From CAZMRW01 sp964568805 (GTDB lineage Bacteria; Pseudomonadota; Gammaproteobacteria; Methylococcales; Methylomonadaceae): DNA of 31,964 bases. The stretch spans positions 1 through 31,964 of the forward strand of contig CAZMRW010000047.1 in assembly GCA_964568805.1 (NCBI GenBank). Reading direction: 5' to 3'. Position numbers and translations under genes: made by a program. The notes under the pieces are model-generated. The model had not been told where the DNA came from, made no database searches, and saw nothing but the letters and a program-made list of their open reading frames with translations. Position 1 is the stretch's first letter; each line of letters begins with the position of its first letter. Positions 1 through 8,496 of this stretch are shown in pieces.

Positions 1-994
1 GAGTCTTTATTAACTTACACCGCTTGCCGGTCGATAATTTTGCAAGTGGCTCAGTATAATAATTACTGGATGTGCGAGCACAGAGAAACGCGCTGAAACC
101 GCAGAATATCTTGCTTCGCCCAAGGCAGAACGCCAGGCCGATCCTTATGAGGGTTTTAACCGGTCCATGTACAAGTTTAATATGAGATTGGATAGATATT
201 TTTTCAAACCGGTATCTGATGGTTACAAATTTATCACGCCTGATTTCATGGAAACCGGGGTGAGTAATTTTTTTAATAACTTGAAAGGTATCAATGTTGT
301 GTTAAATGACGTTCTTCAGGGAAAATTCCAACAAGGCGCTTCAGATGCCGGTCGTTTTCTAACCAATACGACTATCGGTGTTGCCGGGTTGATTGATGTT
401 GCGAGTGAACTGGGTCTGCAACATAACGTTGAGGACTTCGGGCAAACCTTGGCGGTTTGGGGCGTCGAAGAGAGTGCTTATTTGGTGCTGCCTATCATGG
501 GGCCAACGACGATTCGTGATGGCAGTGCCATTATAGTAGACAAAGCCGCCAATCCGGGTACTTATGTGCCATTCACCGGTATTATCGAAGGTATCAACGA
601 TCGCGCGAATGCCCAAGGAGCGTTGAACTTTATTAATGAGGCTGCACTGGATCCGTATGTGTTTACCCGTGAGTCCTTCCTGCAATATCGCCAGAACTTG
701 ATCAATGACGGCAAAATTGACAGCAGCAGCTATGACGAGGATCTTGATGACATCATCGAAGGTTCTGCTGATCTCGAGGCAGATAACCCCAATGATGTTA
801 AGCCGACAGCCGACACTACAAGCAAGATCGATGACGGGATCAAGTCTGCTGATAGTGCTGCAGTGCGTAGTTCTGCATTTGACAATATGGTTCAATCCTT
901 TGAACAAGCCTCGATTAAAATCGATCAGATGAGTAAAAATAAATCCGGCGTAAAGCTCAATGATTCTGTTCGACCCGGCTCTTCAATTCAGTAA
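1..994 (+). CDS. mlaA: MlaA/VacJ family phospholipid-transport lipoprotein, 5' partial, probable frameshift in signal peptide
   Basis: This is the outer-membrane lipoprotein of the Mla system, which moves mislocalised phospholipid from the outer leaflet back toward the inner membrane. The family hallmark DPYEGFNR is encoded at 140-163, ahead of the first ATG (167), so the real protein starts further left. Reading back in frame, a lipobox-like I-T-G-C lies with its Cys codon at 71-73, followed by ASTEKRAE. A stop at 35-37 closes this frame and there is no ATG, GTG or TTG between it and the lipobox. The neighbouring frame upstream (about 3-45) reads plausibly as the rest of a signal sequence, so I infer a one-base loss near position 46, either real or a sequencing error. 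The body carries the conserved NFFNN, TTIG and LPIMGP segments. The last 80 or so residues are Asp/Ser-rich low complexity. Confidence 0.85.
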
Positions 995-1014
995 TTAAAT
1001 AGGGTCCCTCCGGC

Positions 1015-1338
1015 TTTGCCGCTGTCTCTTGATCATAACTCAGCGAGCGCCATCTTGCTGAGTTGGTATCGTTCGAGGCGTTCTTGCAAGCGAAACCATC
1101 CGCTCCAGATTTACTACCCGCTGAAAACATTGTCTTTCCACGCCTTGTGATAGTCGTCAATGCGCCAGCGCAGCTCGTCATAGCGCACGAACCGCATAGC
1201 ATCTTCCGCGCTGCTGACGGCCTCCGTCGTTAGCAATACCCAATGCAACGGTTCCGATGACGATGGCGAGCCCAGCTCTTCCGCCAGAACAACGATTGTC
1301 TTCCTAAGCGAGTTGTTTGCGTGTATGTTTCTTGCCAT
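1015..1338 (-). pseudogene. Decayed IS4-family transposase fragment
   Basis: On the minus strand, 1338 to 1114 encodes a segment with WVLLTTEAV, then RYDELRWRIDDYHKAWK. This matches the C-terminal part of IS4-type DDE transposases, where the catalytic Glu lies in the Y-x(2)-RW-x-I-E-x(2)-HK-x-WK block; here that Glu position reads Asp (RIDDYHK). The frame then stops, and the expected continuation appears in other frames (KSGAD, then RLQERLERYQLSKMALAEL), so at least two frameshifts are present. No N-terminal catalytic half and no terminal repeats are visible. It is a dead remnant just downstream of mlaA. Confidence 0.65.
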
Positions 1339-1558
1339 TTATGCCGCCGTAGCCGCCGGTAATCATGTTTTAAATCCGGTGACCGCCAATAGCCATCTCG
1401 AGCGGCACTATCTATTGCAGGCTGGGCAGGGCGAGGTAACCCCGGCGTTGGCAGGCTATAACGCCGGTTTTAAATTACACGCGAGCTCTGCTCACCATAC
1501 TTTTGTACATCAATGCCTGTCATATTTAATTTGGCTACAAAAAAATGAAGTCTGACGG
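1339..1558. other. Short stretch with no supported gene
   Basis: A small plus-strand open frame exists here (to 1555), but it has no ribosome binding site, no recognisable domain and a composition unlike the neighbouring genes. With the IS4 remnant beside it, this is best read as insertion-derived or degraded sequence. Confidence 0.4.
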
Positions 1559-1918
1559 CTACTCTGATTTGAGTGATTTATACATTGCTAACGCCTTGTT
1601 CAACTCTTCTGTCGCACCTTTAATATCTCCCTGGCTTACTTTGATTTGCGCCTGAATGATGCTGGCGGTGGCCTTTTTGACGATGTCCGGGTTTCCTGAC
1701 ACTTTCTCGGATTGCGCACGTGCCGCTTTTAAATGCTCGCTTGGCGGCACGAAATCGCTATGTATGATTTCGACTTTAGCCTTTTCAATATGCATAATGG
1801 TTTCATTCGGGCTGTGAACTGAACTTTTAGCGGCCTGTTCTGCATTCGCGATGACGCTGATCGAGCCTAATGAGAATGCCAGTGACAAAATTAACGCGGT
1901 GTATTTGATAGTTTTCAT
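1559..1918 (-). CDS. Small secreted helical protein of unknown function
   Basis: This encodes a 119-aa protein starting MKTIKYTALILSLAF, a typical Sec signal peptide ending near VIANAEQ. I chose the ATG at 1918, not the longer open frame, because a purine-rich GAGGGG lies about ten bases upstream and the signal peptide starts exactly there. The mature part is predicted helical and charged, with a few His residues (HIEKAK, HSDF, EHLKAA) and two similar helix-pair segments ending KVSQGDIKGATEELNKALAMY. The pattern is loosely like small periplasmic metal-binding helical proteins such as SmbP, but that is resemblance only. It stands alone, convergent with the IS remnant region. Confidence 0.6.
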   Translation of the reverse strand: MKTIKYTALILSLAFSLGSISVIANAEQAAKSSVHSPNETIMHIEKAKVEIIHSDFVPPSEHLKAARAQSEKVSGNPDIVKKATASIIQAQIKVSQGDIKGATEELNKALAMYKSLKSE

Positions 1919-2229
1919 AAAATAAAGCCCCTCGTATAGTAACCGGCTGATGTCGGTATAAAATGCCTGAAAAGTAATCACTTATAGCCTGCTTGCTTAC
2001 GAATTGATCGTTAATAACTTTAATTATTCAGTATGATATTCATATAATTTTTTTATTAATCCACCTTCTCTGAAATTAGAACGCGATACCTATAAACACC
2101 CCGTATGCATTAGCGCGAAAGATAGCTTTGCTTTTTGTTTAACAGACTTGCTAACGTTTGTTTAAAAACGTACTTAAAATTACCATTTTTCAAAAGACCG
2201 GTCGGAGCCAAAAGAGTTCAATGCAAGTA
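1919..2229. other. AT-rich intergenic region
   Basis: This stretch separates two minus-strand genes and presumably carries the promoter of the small secreted protein. I see no gene, convincing terminator or repeat in it. Confidence 0.4.
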
Positions 2230-2763
2230 TCAAGCAGCATTATTGCTCGTGGAAGTCCTGCTCCTGCACAGACGATCGGCCATTCTCAATATCTCGGGAA
2301 TTCGGTGCTTTCCGGCCATGCGGCGTACGTACTGCGCCGCAAACTCTGGCTCAATGCCAACGGCCGTGACAAAGAGGGGATGTCGGGACGTACCCCGAAG
2401 AACCCTGACGACAATGGGGCTGGATTCGACTCCCTGGAACGCCGTCTTGGCAATGCCTACTACGGGTGTGCCTTGGCCCAGGGCCTCATACAGACAGGCT
2501 CCGAGACCCGGACGCTCGACGGAGGTTAACCATACATAACCGTCAACTACGACTGTCTCCGGCAACGCGGGCAGCAGACGAAGCACGGATATGATGCAGG
2601 GTAATTCGCGGCGATAAAACTTGCCGGGCTCATAAGGTGCTACGGCGCCAATGTCCCTTACAAAGGTTGCATAAGGCGTTTCAGCTTCCCATGACTCGGT
2701 TAAAACACAGGCCGCGCGAGCTCCTGTACCCTTATAGTCGACATCTACGAATGCAATGCTCAT
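2230..2763 (-). CDS. Endonuclease V-like protein
   Basis: This encodes a 177-aa protein with the ordered motifs of endonuclease V, which cuts next to deoxyinosine in DNA (or inosine in RNA) in repair of deaminated adenine. VDVDY at residues 6-10 supplies the first metal-binding Asp. PYEPGKFYRREL near 43-54 supplies the Glu. VVVDGYVWL near 71-79 supplies the second Asp. GTPVVGIAKT near 98-107 matches the family's P-T-I-G-V-A-K block. It is shorter than E. coli Nfi (223 aa): the N-terminal helix before VDV is absent, and the G-H-G-x-x-H-P loop after VDG is altered (YVWLTSVERP). The start lacks a strong ribosome site. It could be an active shorter paralogue or a diverged family member. Confidence 0.7.
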   Translation of the reverse strand: MSIAFVDVDYKGTGARAACVLTESWEAETPYATFVRDIGAVAPYEPGKFYRRELPCIISVLRLLPALPETVVVDGYVWLTSVERPGLGACLYEALGQGTPVVGIAKTAFQGVESSPIVVRVLRGTSRHPLFVTAVGIEPEFAAQYVRRMAGKHRIPEILRMADRLCRSRTSTSNNAA

Positions 2764-3391
2764 CGTTCTGACTGCCGTTCATCCTAACCGGCAGTAAGTC
2801 AGCGCATCAAAGGAACGCTGCTTACTACACGCCAAGGCACTATTCTATTATAGTTAGCTGTTTTCTCCGGCATCCGGTAACTTGCCTCCCAATTATCGTA
2901 AGAGCTTTTCACATTTCATGAATGTCTGACAGCCAAATTCCGAGAAAATTTACAGAATGAACAATATTTTCACAGAGGCCCATCATCCATAAAAGAGCGA
3001 TAAAATTTAGCAGTTGCTCGAGCCGGACCCGGTTGTTCTGCTGACTACCGCCGACCAGGTTAAACTCCATGTGATGACGATGTCGTCTTGGCATATTCGT
3101 CGTCGATGGCGAGACGATCATGCTGAATCAGCGATGCGATAATAGCGACAAATTTAGATGAATCACATATCAAATCCGCCAAAAATTCCGAACATCATCA
3201 TGCGGAATTACCTAATTGTTCCTGTGACCAACATCAAAAACGGTAATAAATCCGCTATAAAGCCAGGTCAAAAAGCCCGATGAGCATTATTATCTGTTGG
3301 CTGCTTCTGATTAAATGGAAAAATCCCGGAGAGTTGAAGCCTAAAACTCGATAATGATGGATTGTATCGCCTGGTCATGAACATCTCCAGA
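2764..3391. other. Intergenic region without recognisable genes
   Basis: Over 600 bases lie between the endonuclease V-like gene and the protease-nuclease gene. The only open frame of note (minus strand, about 70 codons, 2909-3121) has no ribosome site or recognisable domain, so I do not call it. Confidence 0.4.
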
Positions 3392-5251
3392 TTAGCGGAC
3401 TATCTCGCTTACCGAAGAGATGCGCCGAATTCCCTCTTTCCAGACAAATTCCGCTTCTCGAATGGGGCCTAGACTTTCGATTATAGTGCCGGCAGGTAAG
3501 GATAACCCCGTCATTTCGCCGATCAGAGGGATGGGGACCTCAAAAACGGAGAATTCGGGCAGTTCCAGGACTTCAAGACGGTTCAGCAGGTCTGCCTGGG
3601 TCAGTACGTAGCCTCTAGCCTTTAACGCCTCGTCCCCGGATTCCCGGTAAAATATAATTTTCCAGAATTGTTTGGGTAGCTGGATATTACGGTAAACAGG
3701 ATCATTATCCGAAAAGATGGGGCCGCCCATGACCGAAACATGCAAGTCCTCCACATCGACGTCATTGAAGATGGCATTCTCCAGTTCACCCCAAATACCG
3801 TTCGCTTGCGATTGATTGAACGCCTCATGCTGCGGGGTGATGTTGGTGTAAAAGAAGGAATCAACGTTAGCCCGCTGCGCTTCGGACAGGGTTCCCCAAA
3901 TCAGGTCGGCGCGCCGAGCGATATGCCCCCGATCCAGCGGATTGTTTGCATAAAGTTCGTTGCCTACTTGAGCGTTGCTGGGGATATTCGGGTCCTTTCT
4001 GAATGCTATGTTAGTGCGATTCAGGCGTCGAATCGAACTGCCATCGATGTTCCAGGCAACCCAGCGGGCAAAACGGCGTGAACGGCTCATGGCAAGGGAA
4101 AAGTGCGTGTAGTCGAAAACCGTGCGGCCGTCCACGGCGAGAAGATCATCGCCGGTTTCGTTGTTGGCCGGAGTGGGGAAGGGAACAGGAATACCGATAA
4201 AATTGGATGAATAGCCTAATCCTTCCATGGTTGTTGGAACAGGTCCGGATGGTTTGCTCGGCCGAATGCCGAGCTTTTCAAATACGGAAGCCGGGTAGCA
4301 GGCCAGGGCATGATCAGGGGCATCGCCGACTTCGCCGGCAAAATGCAGTCCCAACATCATATTGGTCGTTCCGTTTTGGTCAACGAACAGCCAGGCAGAG
4401 CCGGAGTCGCCGCCCATGCTGATCTCGCCATCTTCTGCGGGTTGGTCAGGGTCTGGGCCGATCTCAAAACAGCCGATTTCCTGGATGCCAGCCGAGCCGT
4501 AATCAATTCGGGTTGTAACATGAATTCGATTAACGATGCCAAACGTGACATTCGTCGTCCGGCCGGATTTCACCACTTTATCGCCGAGGTCAGGTTCGCC
4601 GATTCGCCCGACGGCGACATTCAGGTCAATAATATTCGCTTCCAAACGGCGTTGATCGATGGACGCTATTGCGCAATCTCCGGCGACGCCGAGATGGCTG
4701 CGCACTAAACGCCCTGCGACAGTGCGATTTGTCCGGTTGTCGTCATGCCTGCCCGGTTGCAGAATGGTGTCGCCGATGACGCCGGTTTCGCCGTTAAGAA
4801 CATGCCAGTTGGACAGAATATAAGGCGCCCCGGTCTGAGCATCATAAACAACACAGCCGATGGTACCTGCGGAAATGCCGGGGTGGCCTACGCTGATTCC
4901 GGGTATGACGGGATTAGCGGCAGACTTGCGAGGCGAAGCGGCTTCCAGCTTTGCGTTAAGTTCAATTTCCCTGGCATGGGTCTCGAAGCTGCGCTGAATT
5001 ACGTCGGTTGGAATTTCCACACCGTCGATAACAAACGATTTGGGTAATTCCGTCTCGCCCATTGCTACTAATGCCTCCGGTGAAGCCTTATGGCCGACGG
5101 TGAACTGAATACACAATTTTTTGGTCGTCTTGCCATCCTTGATTTTATAGCCAATGCCGACCGACGTGATATTGTCCTGTTGGAGGAAGCGGGAACTTTC
5201 TTTACGGACGAAGGCTTTGAGGGCTTCCATCGAAACGGTTTTCTTGGTCAT
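3392..5251 (-). CDS. Trypsin-like serine protease fused to DNA/RNA non-specific (NUC, DRGH) endonuclease
   Basis: This encodes a 619-aa two-enzyme protein. Residues about 20-100 form the leader domain often seen before bacterial trypsin-like peptidases (VGIGYKIKDGK, then IQFTVGHK). A chymotrypsin-fold protease follows with a complete triad: His150 in SNWHVL, Asp192 in GDCAIASI and Ser283 in GGDSGSAW. After a proline-rich linker near 330-365 comes a betabetaalpha-Me nuclease: DRGHIARRADL at 440-450 with the general-base His443, and FFYTNITPQHEAFNQ with the metal-ligand Asn470. An AGGAG ribosome site precedes the ATG. No signal peptide is visible, so it is probably cytoplasmic. Protease-nuclease fusions of this sort fit a self-activating or protease-triggered effector, possibly anti-phage, but no sensor gene lies next to it. 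Domain identity is secure; the role is inferred. Confidence 0.85.
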   Translation of the reverse strand: MTKKTVSMEALKAFVRKESSRFLQQDNITSVGIGYKIKDGKTTKKLCIQFTVGHKASPEALVAMGETELPKSFVIDGVEIPTDVIQRSFETHAREIELNAKLEAASPRKSAANPVIPGISVGHPGISAGTIGCVVYDAQTGAPYILSNWHVLNGETGVIGDTILQPGRHDDNRTNRTVAGRLVRSHLGVAGDCAIASIDQRRLEANIIDLNVAVGRIGEPDLGDKVVKSGRTTNVTFGIVNRIHVTTRIDYGSAGIQEIGCFEIGPDPDQPAEDGEISMGGDSGSAWLFVDQNGTTNMMLGLHFAGEVGDAPDHALACYPASVFEKLGIRPSKPSGPVPTTMEGLGYSSNFIGIPVPFPTPANNETGDDLLAVDGRTVFDYTHFSLAMSRSRRFARWVAWNIDGSSIRRLNRTNIAFRKDPNIPSNAQVGNELYANNPLDRGHIARRADLIWGTLSEAQRANVDSFFYTNITPQHEAFNQSQANGIWGELENAIFNDVDVEDLHVSVMGGPIFSDNDPVYRNIQLPKQFWKIIFYRESGDEALKARGYVLTQADLLNRLEVLELPEFSVFEVPIPLIGEMTGLSLPAGTIIESLGPIREAEFVWKEGIRRISSVSEIVR

Positions 5252-5706
5252 CTATGTCTCCTCTTGTAGTTAGGGCGATCGGCAAAATTTGCTCATAGGG
5301 ACGATCATCGTTGTTTACTTCATACCTCGACATTTTTATACACTAACCAGGATAATGGTTGTATTGAAAATAACATTTTATATCCAGGCTGTCTGTTAAA
5401 AATTCACATGACGGCTGTTCTGGCAAGTTAGTTATCTTAATTTTTGAAATATCTGCTTGTTTAGTTCCCCTCATAGGGTCCATCAAATCAGGTTTACTAT
5501 TTTTCTGCAGCGTCCATTACGATTCATGGAGCAATAAAAGGTAACATCTCCGAATTTTATCATCTGTCTCAACCTTGAGATCCATTTTGACTCGTTGAAA
5601 CCGAAAAATATCAGGATAATCCGAGGCAACAAAATCAACCAGTCATTAGCCGATTCGATATAATGTTTTATAGTATTTGAAAAATAATCCGTTATAGAGG
5701 GCGGCT
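5252..5706. other. Divergent intergenic region between protease-nuclease gene and ndh
   Basis: No gene is apparent in this 455-base AT-rich spacer. It must hold the promoters of both flanking genes, which point away from each other. Confidence 0.5.
5659..5664 (+). promoter_or_regulatory. Candidate sigma-70 -10 box for ndh
   Basis: A perfect TATAAT lies about 40 bases before the ndh start codon, a normal leader distance. The -35 position 17 bases upstream is a poor match, so this is only a candidate. Confidence 0.35.
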
Positions 5707-7014
5707 ATGGCTGAAACGAAGAATGAAAAACATAGGATCGTGATTGTGGGAGGGGGCGCGTCGGGATTGGAATTGGCAACCAATCTGGGGCGTAAATTTG
5801 GCAAAAAAGGCAAGGTCGACGTCATGTTGCTCGATGCGTCTTCGACCCATATCTGGAAGCCGTTGCTGCATGAAGTAGCCGCAGGAACATTGGATGAAAC
5901 GGAGCAGGTGGAATATCTTTCCCAGGCCTATCGTAATAATTTCCGTTTTGTGTTGGGCAAGATGGAAGGGCTTAACAGAAAGAAGAAAGAAATCTATGTC
6001 AGCCCCACTTTCAGCGATAGCGGCGAGGAGCTGATTCCCAAGCGCACATTCAGTTACGATACTCTGGTCATGTCGATCGGCAGCGTTAGCAATACCTTTA
6101 ATATCAAGGGAGTGGATGAGCATTGCCTGTTTCTGGATACGATCGCTCAGGCATTCAAATTTCAGAAACAATTGGTCGAAACCTATATTAAAAGCTATGC
6201 GGCTATAGAAAGCGTCCCGGCTAAACCCTTGTCCATTGTCATTATCGGCGCCGGCGCAACAGGCGTCGAGTTATCGGCGCAATTGCACGAAGTCACCAAT
6301 TTATTGGCTGTGTACGGACTACAGGAAAGCAATAATGTCAACTTGACTATTATCGAGGCGGCAACCCAACTATTGCCCGCATTGCCGGGAAAACTGGCTA
6401 ATGCCACTCAACAGCAGCTTGTCAAACTGGGTGTCGATCTTAAGCTGGGCCGCCGAGTGACCGAGGTCACCCGGGACTATGTGGCCACACACGATGGCGA
6501 AATTATTCCGGCCGACTTGAAAGTCTGGGCGGCAGGGATTAAAGCGCCGGACTGGTTGAAACAACTGGATGGTCTGGAAACAAATCACATCAATCAGTTG
6601 ATTGTTGATGAAACCCTGAAAACCGGCGACGACGACATTTTTGCTATGGGCGATTGCGCGGCCTGCGCATGGCAGGGTCACCAAGGCAATGTGCCGCCAA
6701 GAGCGCAGGCGGCGCATCAGCAGGCATCGACATTGTTTAAAACCTTATGCAACCGGTTAAAAGGCAAACCGCCGGTCAAATATGTCTATTATGATTACGG
6801 TTCGCTGGTGTCACTTGGGCAATATACGACGGTTGGCAATCTGATGGGCAATTTGATGGGGACCGTCACTATCGGCGGCTTCATTGCCAGGGTGGTTTAC
6901 TTGTCCCTGTATAAAATGCACCAGGTGGCAATACACGGCTATTTCAGGACGGCGATGCTGACGCTTTCCAATGTCTTCAGACGTAGTGCCCATTCGACCA
7001 TTAAATTGCATTAA
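5707..7014 (+). CDS. ndh: Type II NADH:quinone oxidoreductase (NDH-2)
   Basis: This encodes a 435-aa single-subunit FAD enzyme that passes electrons from NADH to the quinone pool without pumping protons. The first Rossmann motif, IVIVGGGASGLELA, at about residues 12-25 binds FAD. The second, IVIIGAGATGVELSAQL, near 178-194 binds NADH. DIFAMGDCAA near 311-320 is the conserved FAD-contacting segment, and PPRAQAAHQQA follows. The C-terminal part is hydrophobic and amphipathic, as expected for a peripheral membrane anchor. A strong GAGGGCGG ribosome site precedes the ATG. Length agrees with the family (about 430 aa). Confidence 0.93.
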   Translation: MAETKNEKHRIVIVGGGASGLELATNLGRKFGKKGKVDVMLLDASSTHIWKPLLHEVAAGTLDETEQVEYLSQAYRNNFRFVLGKMEGLNRKKKEIYVSPTFSDSGEELIPKRTFSYDTLVMSIGSVSNTFNIKGVDEHCLFLDTIAQAFKFQKQLVETYIKSYAAIESVPAKPLSIVIIGAGATGVELSAQLHEVTNLLAVYGLQESNNVNLTIIEAATQLLPALPGKLANATQQQLVKLGVDLKLGRRVTEVTRDYVATHDGEIIPADLKVWAAGIKAPDWLKQLDGLETNHINQLIVDETLKTGDDDIFAMGDCAACAWQGHQGNVPPRAQAAHQQASTLFKTLCNRLKGKPPVKYVYYDYGSLVSLGQYTTVGNLMGNLMGTVTIGGFIARVVYLSLYKMHQVAIHGYFRTAMLTLSNVFRRSAHSTIKLH

Positions 7015-7074
7015 AACCTGAACCTGCGGTTCAGGGTTCACAGTTCAAGGGGGGAAGCCTAACCTGGAACTCAT

Positions 7075-7112
7075 AACCCTGAACCCTGAACCCTGAACCC
7101 TGAACCCTGAAC
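7075..7112. repeat. Heptamer tandem repeat (AACCCTG)n
   Basis: Five full copies of AACCCTG plus three bases end seven bases before the next gene's ATG. A reverse-oriented piece, GGTTCAGGGTTC, at 7029-7040 can pair with the repeat, so the ndh/downstream-gene spacer can fold into a hairpin. There is no unique spacer sequence between units, so it is not a CRISPR. Confidence 0.9.
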
Positions 7113-7118
7113 ACAACT

Positions 7119-7649
7119 ATGTTAGAGATTGAATACGAGTTTCTCGAAGAAGATTTGGTAAATTTTAATGAAGCGCAGTTTATGAAATCGAAGGATATCC
7201 AGGACAACATCAACAAAAACCGATGGTTATTGCCGGCTATTATGCTGCTGATAGGCTCTTTTTATTTGTATTATTACGGCGATAAAACGTCTACGGCCTA
7301 TATTGCCGCAGTTGCTTTGCTTTGGGCGTGGCTGTCGCCCAAGATAATGCTCTATGATTTGCGGAGGCAGATCGCCGGTAAATATACGCCTGTCGAAAAA
7401 AAGAATATGTTCGGCATCTACACATTAACCATAGACCCGGCCAATCCTGCTTATTTATATGAGAAATCGCCCAGCGGCAAACATAAAATGTCCTGGGCTG
7501 AATTGATCCGGGTAGAGTACGGCAAGCGTTATGTGTATATCTTCATTACCCTGGATACCGCGCTGGTGATTCCGGTCGATAGGGTCAAAAAAGGCAGTCT
7601 TGAAAAATTTGCCGAGCAGGCGGAAAAGATGATTGAGCGTTATGCCTAG
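7119..7649 (+). CDS. YcxB-like membrane protein
   Basis: This encodes a 176-aa protein with an N-terminal soluble part, two membrane segments at about residues 36-52 and 56-74 (LLPAIMLLIGSFYLYYY, then AYIAAVALLWAWL), and a C-terminal beta-rich domain with the YcxB pattern SWAELIRVEYGKRYVYIF, then ALVIPVDRV. The family has no established function. No ribosome site is visible before the ATG because the heptamer repeat occupies that position. It lies between ndh and dnaQ in the same direction. Confidence 0.65.
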   Translation: MLEIEYEFLEEDLVNFNEAQFMKSKDIQDNINKNRWLLPAIMLLIGSFYLYYYGDKTSTAYIAAVALLWAWLSPKIMLYDLRRQIAGKYTPVEKKNMFGIYTLTIDPANPAYLYEKSPSGKHKMSWAELIRVEYGKRYVYIFITLDTALVIPVDRVKKGSLEKFAEQAEKMIERYA

Positions 7650-7701
7650 TTTATCCGGTTTTTATCGTTAATTTCGGAATTGATTGCTGGAGCACATACC
7701 T

Positions 7702-8427
7702 TTGGATAAGCGAATATTCAACAAGCGCCTGGTTGTTTTGGATACCGAGACGACCGGCTTAAATCCGCAAGAAGGCCATAGAATTATTGAAATCGGTTGC
7801 GTTGAACTGGTTAATCGCCGTTTAACGGGTAACCGCTTTCATGTCTATATCAATCCAAACCGCTTGATCGATGACGGTGCCATCGAGGTTCATGGTATTA
7901 CCAATCAGTTTTTGGAAGACAAGCCGCAATTTCGGGATGTCGCAACGGATTTGATCGACTTTATCCGGGATTCGGAATTAATCATCCATAACGCGCCGTT
8001 CGATGTCGGTTTTATCAATCATGAGTTTTCACTGCTCGACGATATCAGCGGAACGGTTGCCGATTATTGCGAGGTGTTCGATACATTAACGTATGCCAGA
8101 CAGAAGCATCCGGGACAAAGGAACAGCCTGGATGCGCTGTGTAAACGGTATGGCGTCGATAATAGCCATAGGGATTTACACGGCGCGTTATTGGATGCCG
8201 AAATTCTGGCGGATGTTTATCTGTTAATGACCGGAGGCCAGGCATCCTTATTGGATGATGGCGCAGGGGATTCAGTCGGGTCGAAATTCACCGAGGCGGT
8301 CAAACGATTGCCTTCGGACCGTCCTGCGTTAAAAGTCATGCGTTGCAGTGAAGATGAACTTGAAGCGCACCGGCTGCGGCTGGCTGCTATCGAAAAGGCG
8401 GGCGGCGCCTGCATCTGGAAGTCTTAA
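7702..8427 (+). CDS. dnaQ: DNA polymerase III epsilon subunit (3'-5' proofreading exonuclease)
   Basis: This encodes the DEDDh exonuclease that proofreads for the replicative polymerase. Exo I is VVLDTETTGL near residues 11-20, with the catalytic Asp and Glu. Exo II is IIHNAPFDVGF, and Exo III is HRDLHGALLDAEILADVY, with the catalytic His and Asp. I chose the TTG at 7702 because TGGAG lies about ten bases upstream; an in-frame TTG at 7684 would add six residues without a ribosome site. At 241 aa it matches E. coli DnaQ (243 aa), including the C-terminal tail that binds the alpha subunit. Confidence 0.92.
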   Translation: MDKRIFNKRLVVLDTETTGLNPQEGHRIIEIGCVELVNRRLTGNRFHVYINPNRLIDDGAIEVHGITNQFLEDKPQFRDVATDLIDFIRDSELIIHNAPFDVGFINHEFSLLDDISGTVADYCEVFDTLTYARQKHPGQRNSLDALCKRYGVDNSHRDLHGALLDAEILADVYLLMTGGQASLLDDGAGDSVGSKFTEAVKRLPSDRPALKVMRCSEDELEAHRLRLAAIEKAGGACIWKS

Positions 8428-8496
8428 TTGGTCATGCAAAAATGGCAATGCCGTAAACAGCCGGTTTTTTTCCAGCCGGCACAATGGGATGTCTGA

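Noticed and set aside
1313..1555. Plus-strand 80-codon frame beside the IS4 remnant
   Set aside because: No ribosome site, no signal or domain, and it begins inside the transposase remnant.
2135..2539. Two plus-strand open frames
   Set aside because: They lie antisense to the endonuclease V-like gene, whose motifs fix the coding strand, and lack any domain or ribosome site.
8461..8490. Terminator after dnaQ
   Set aside because: The GCCGG copies around the T-run are direct repeats, so they do not form a proper stem before the run of T.
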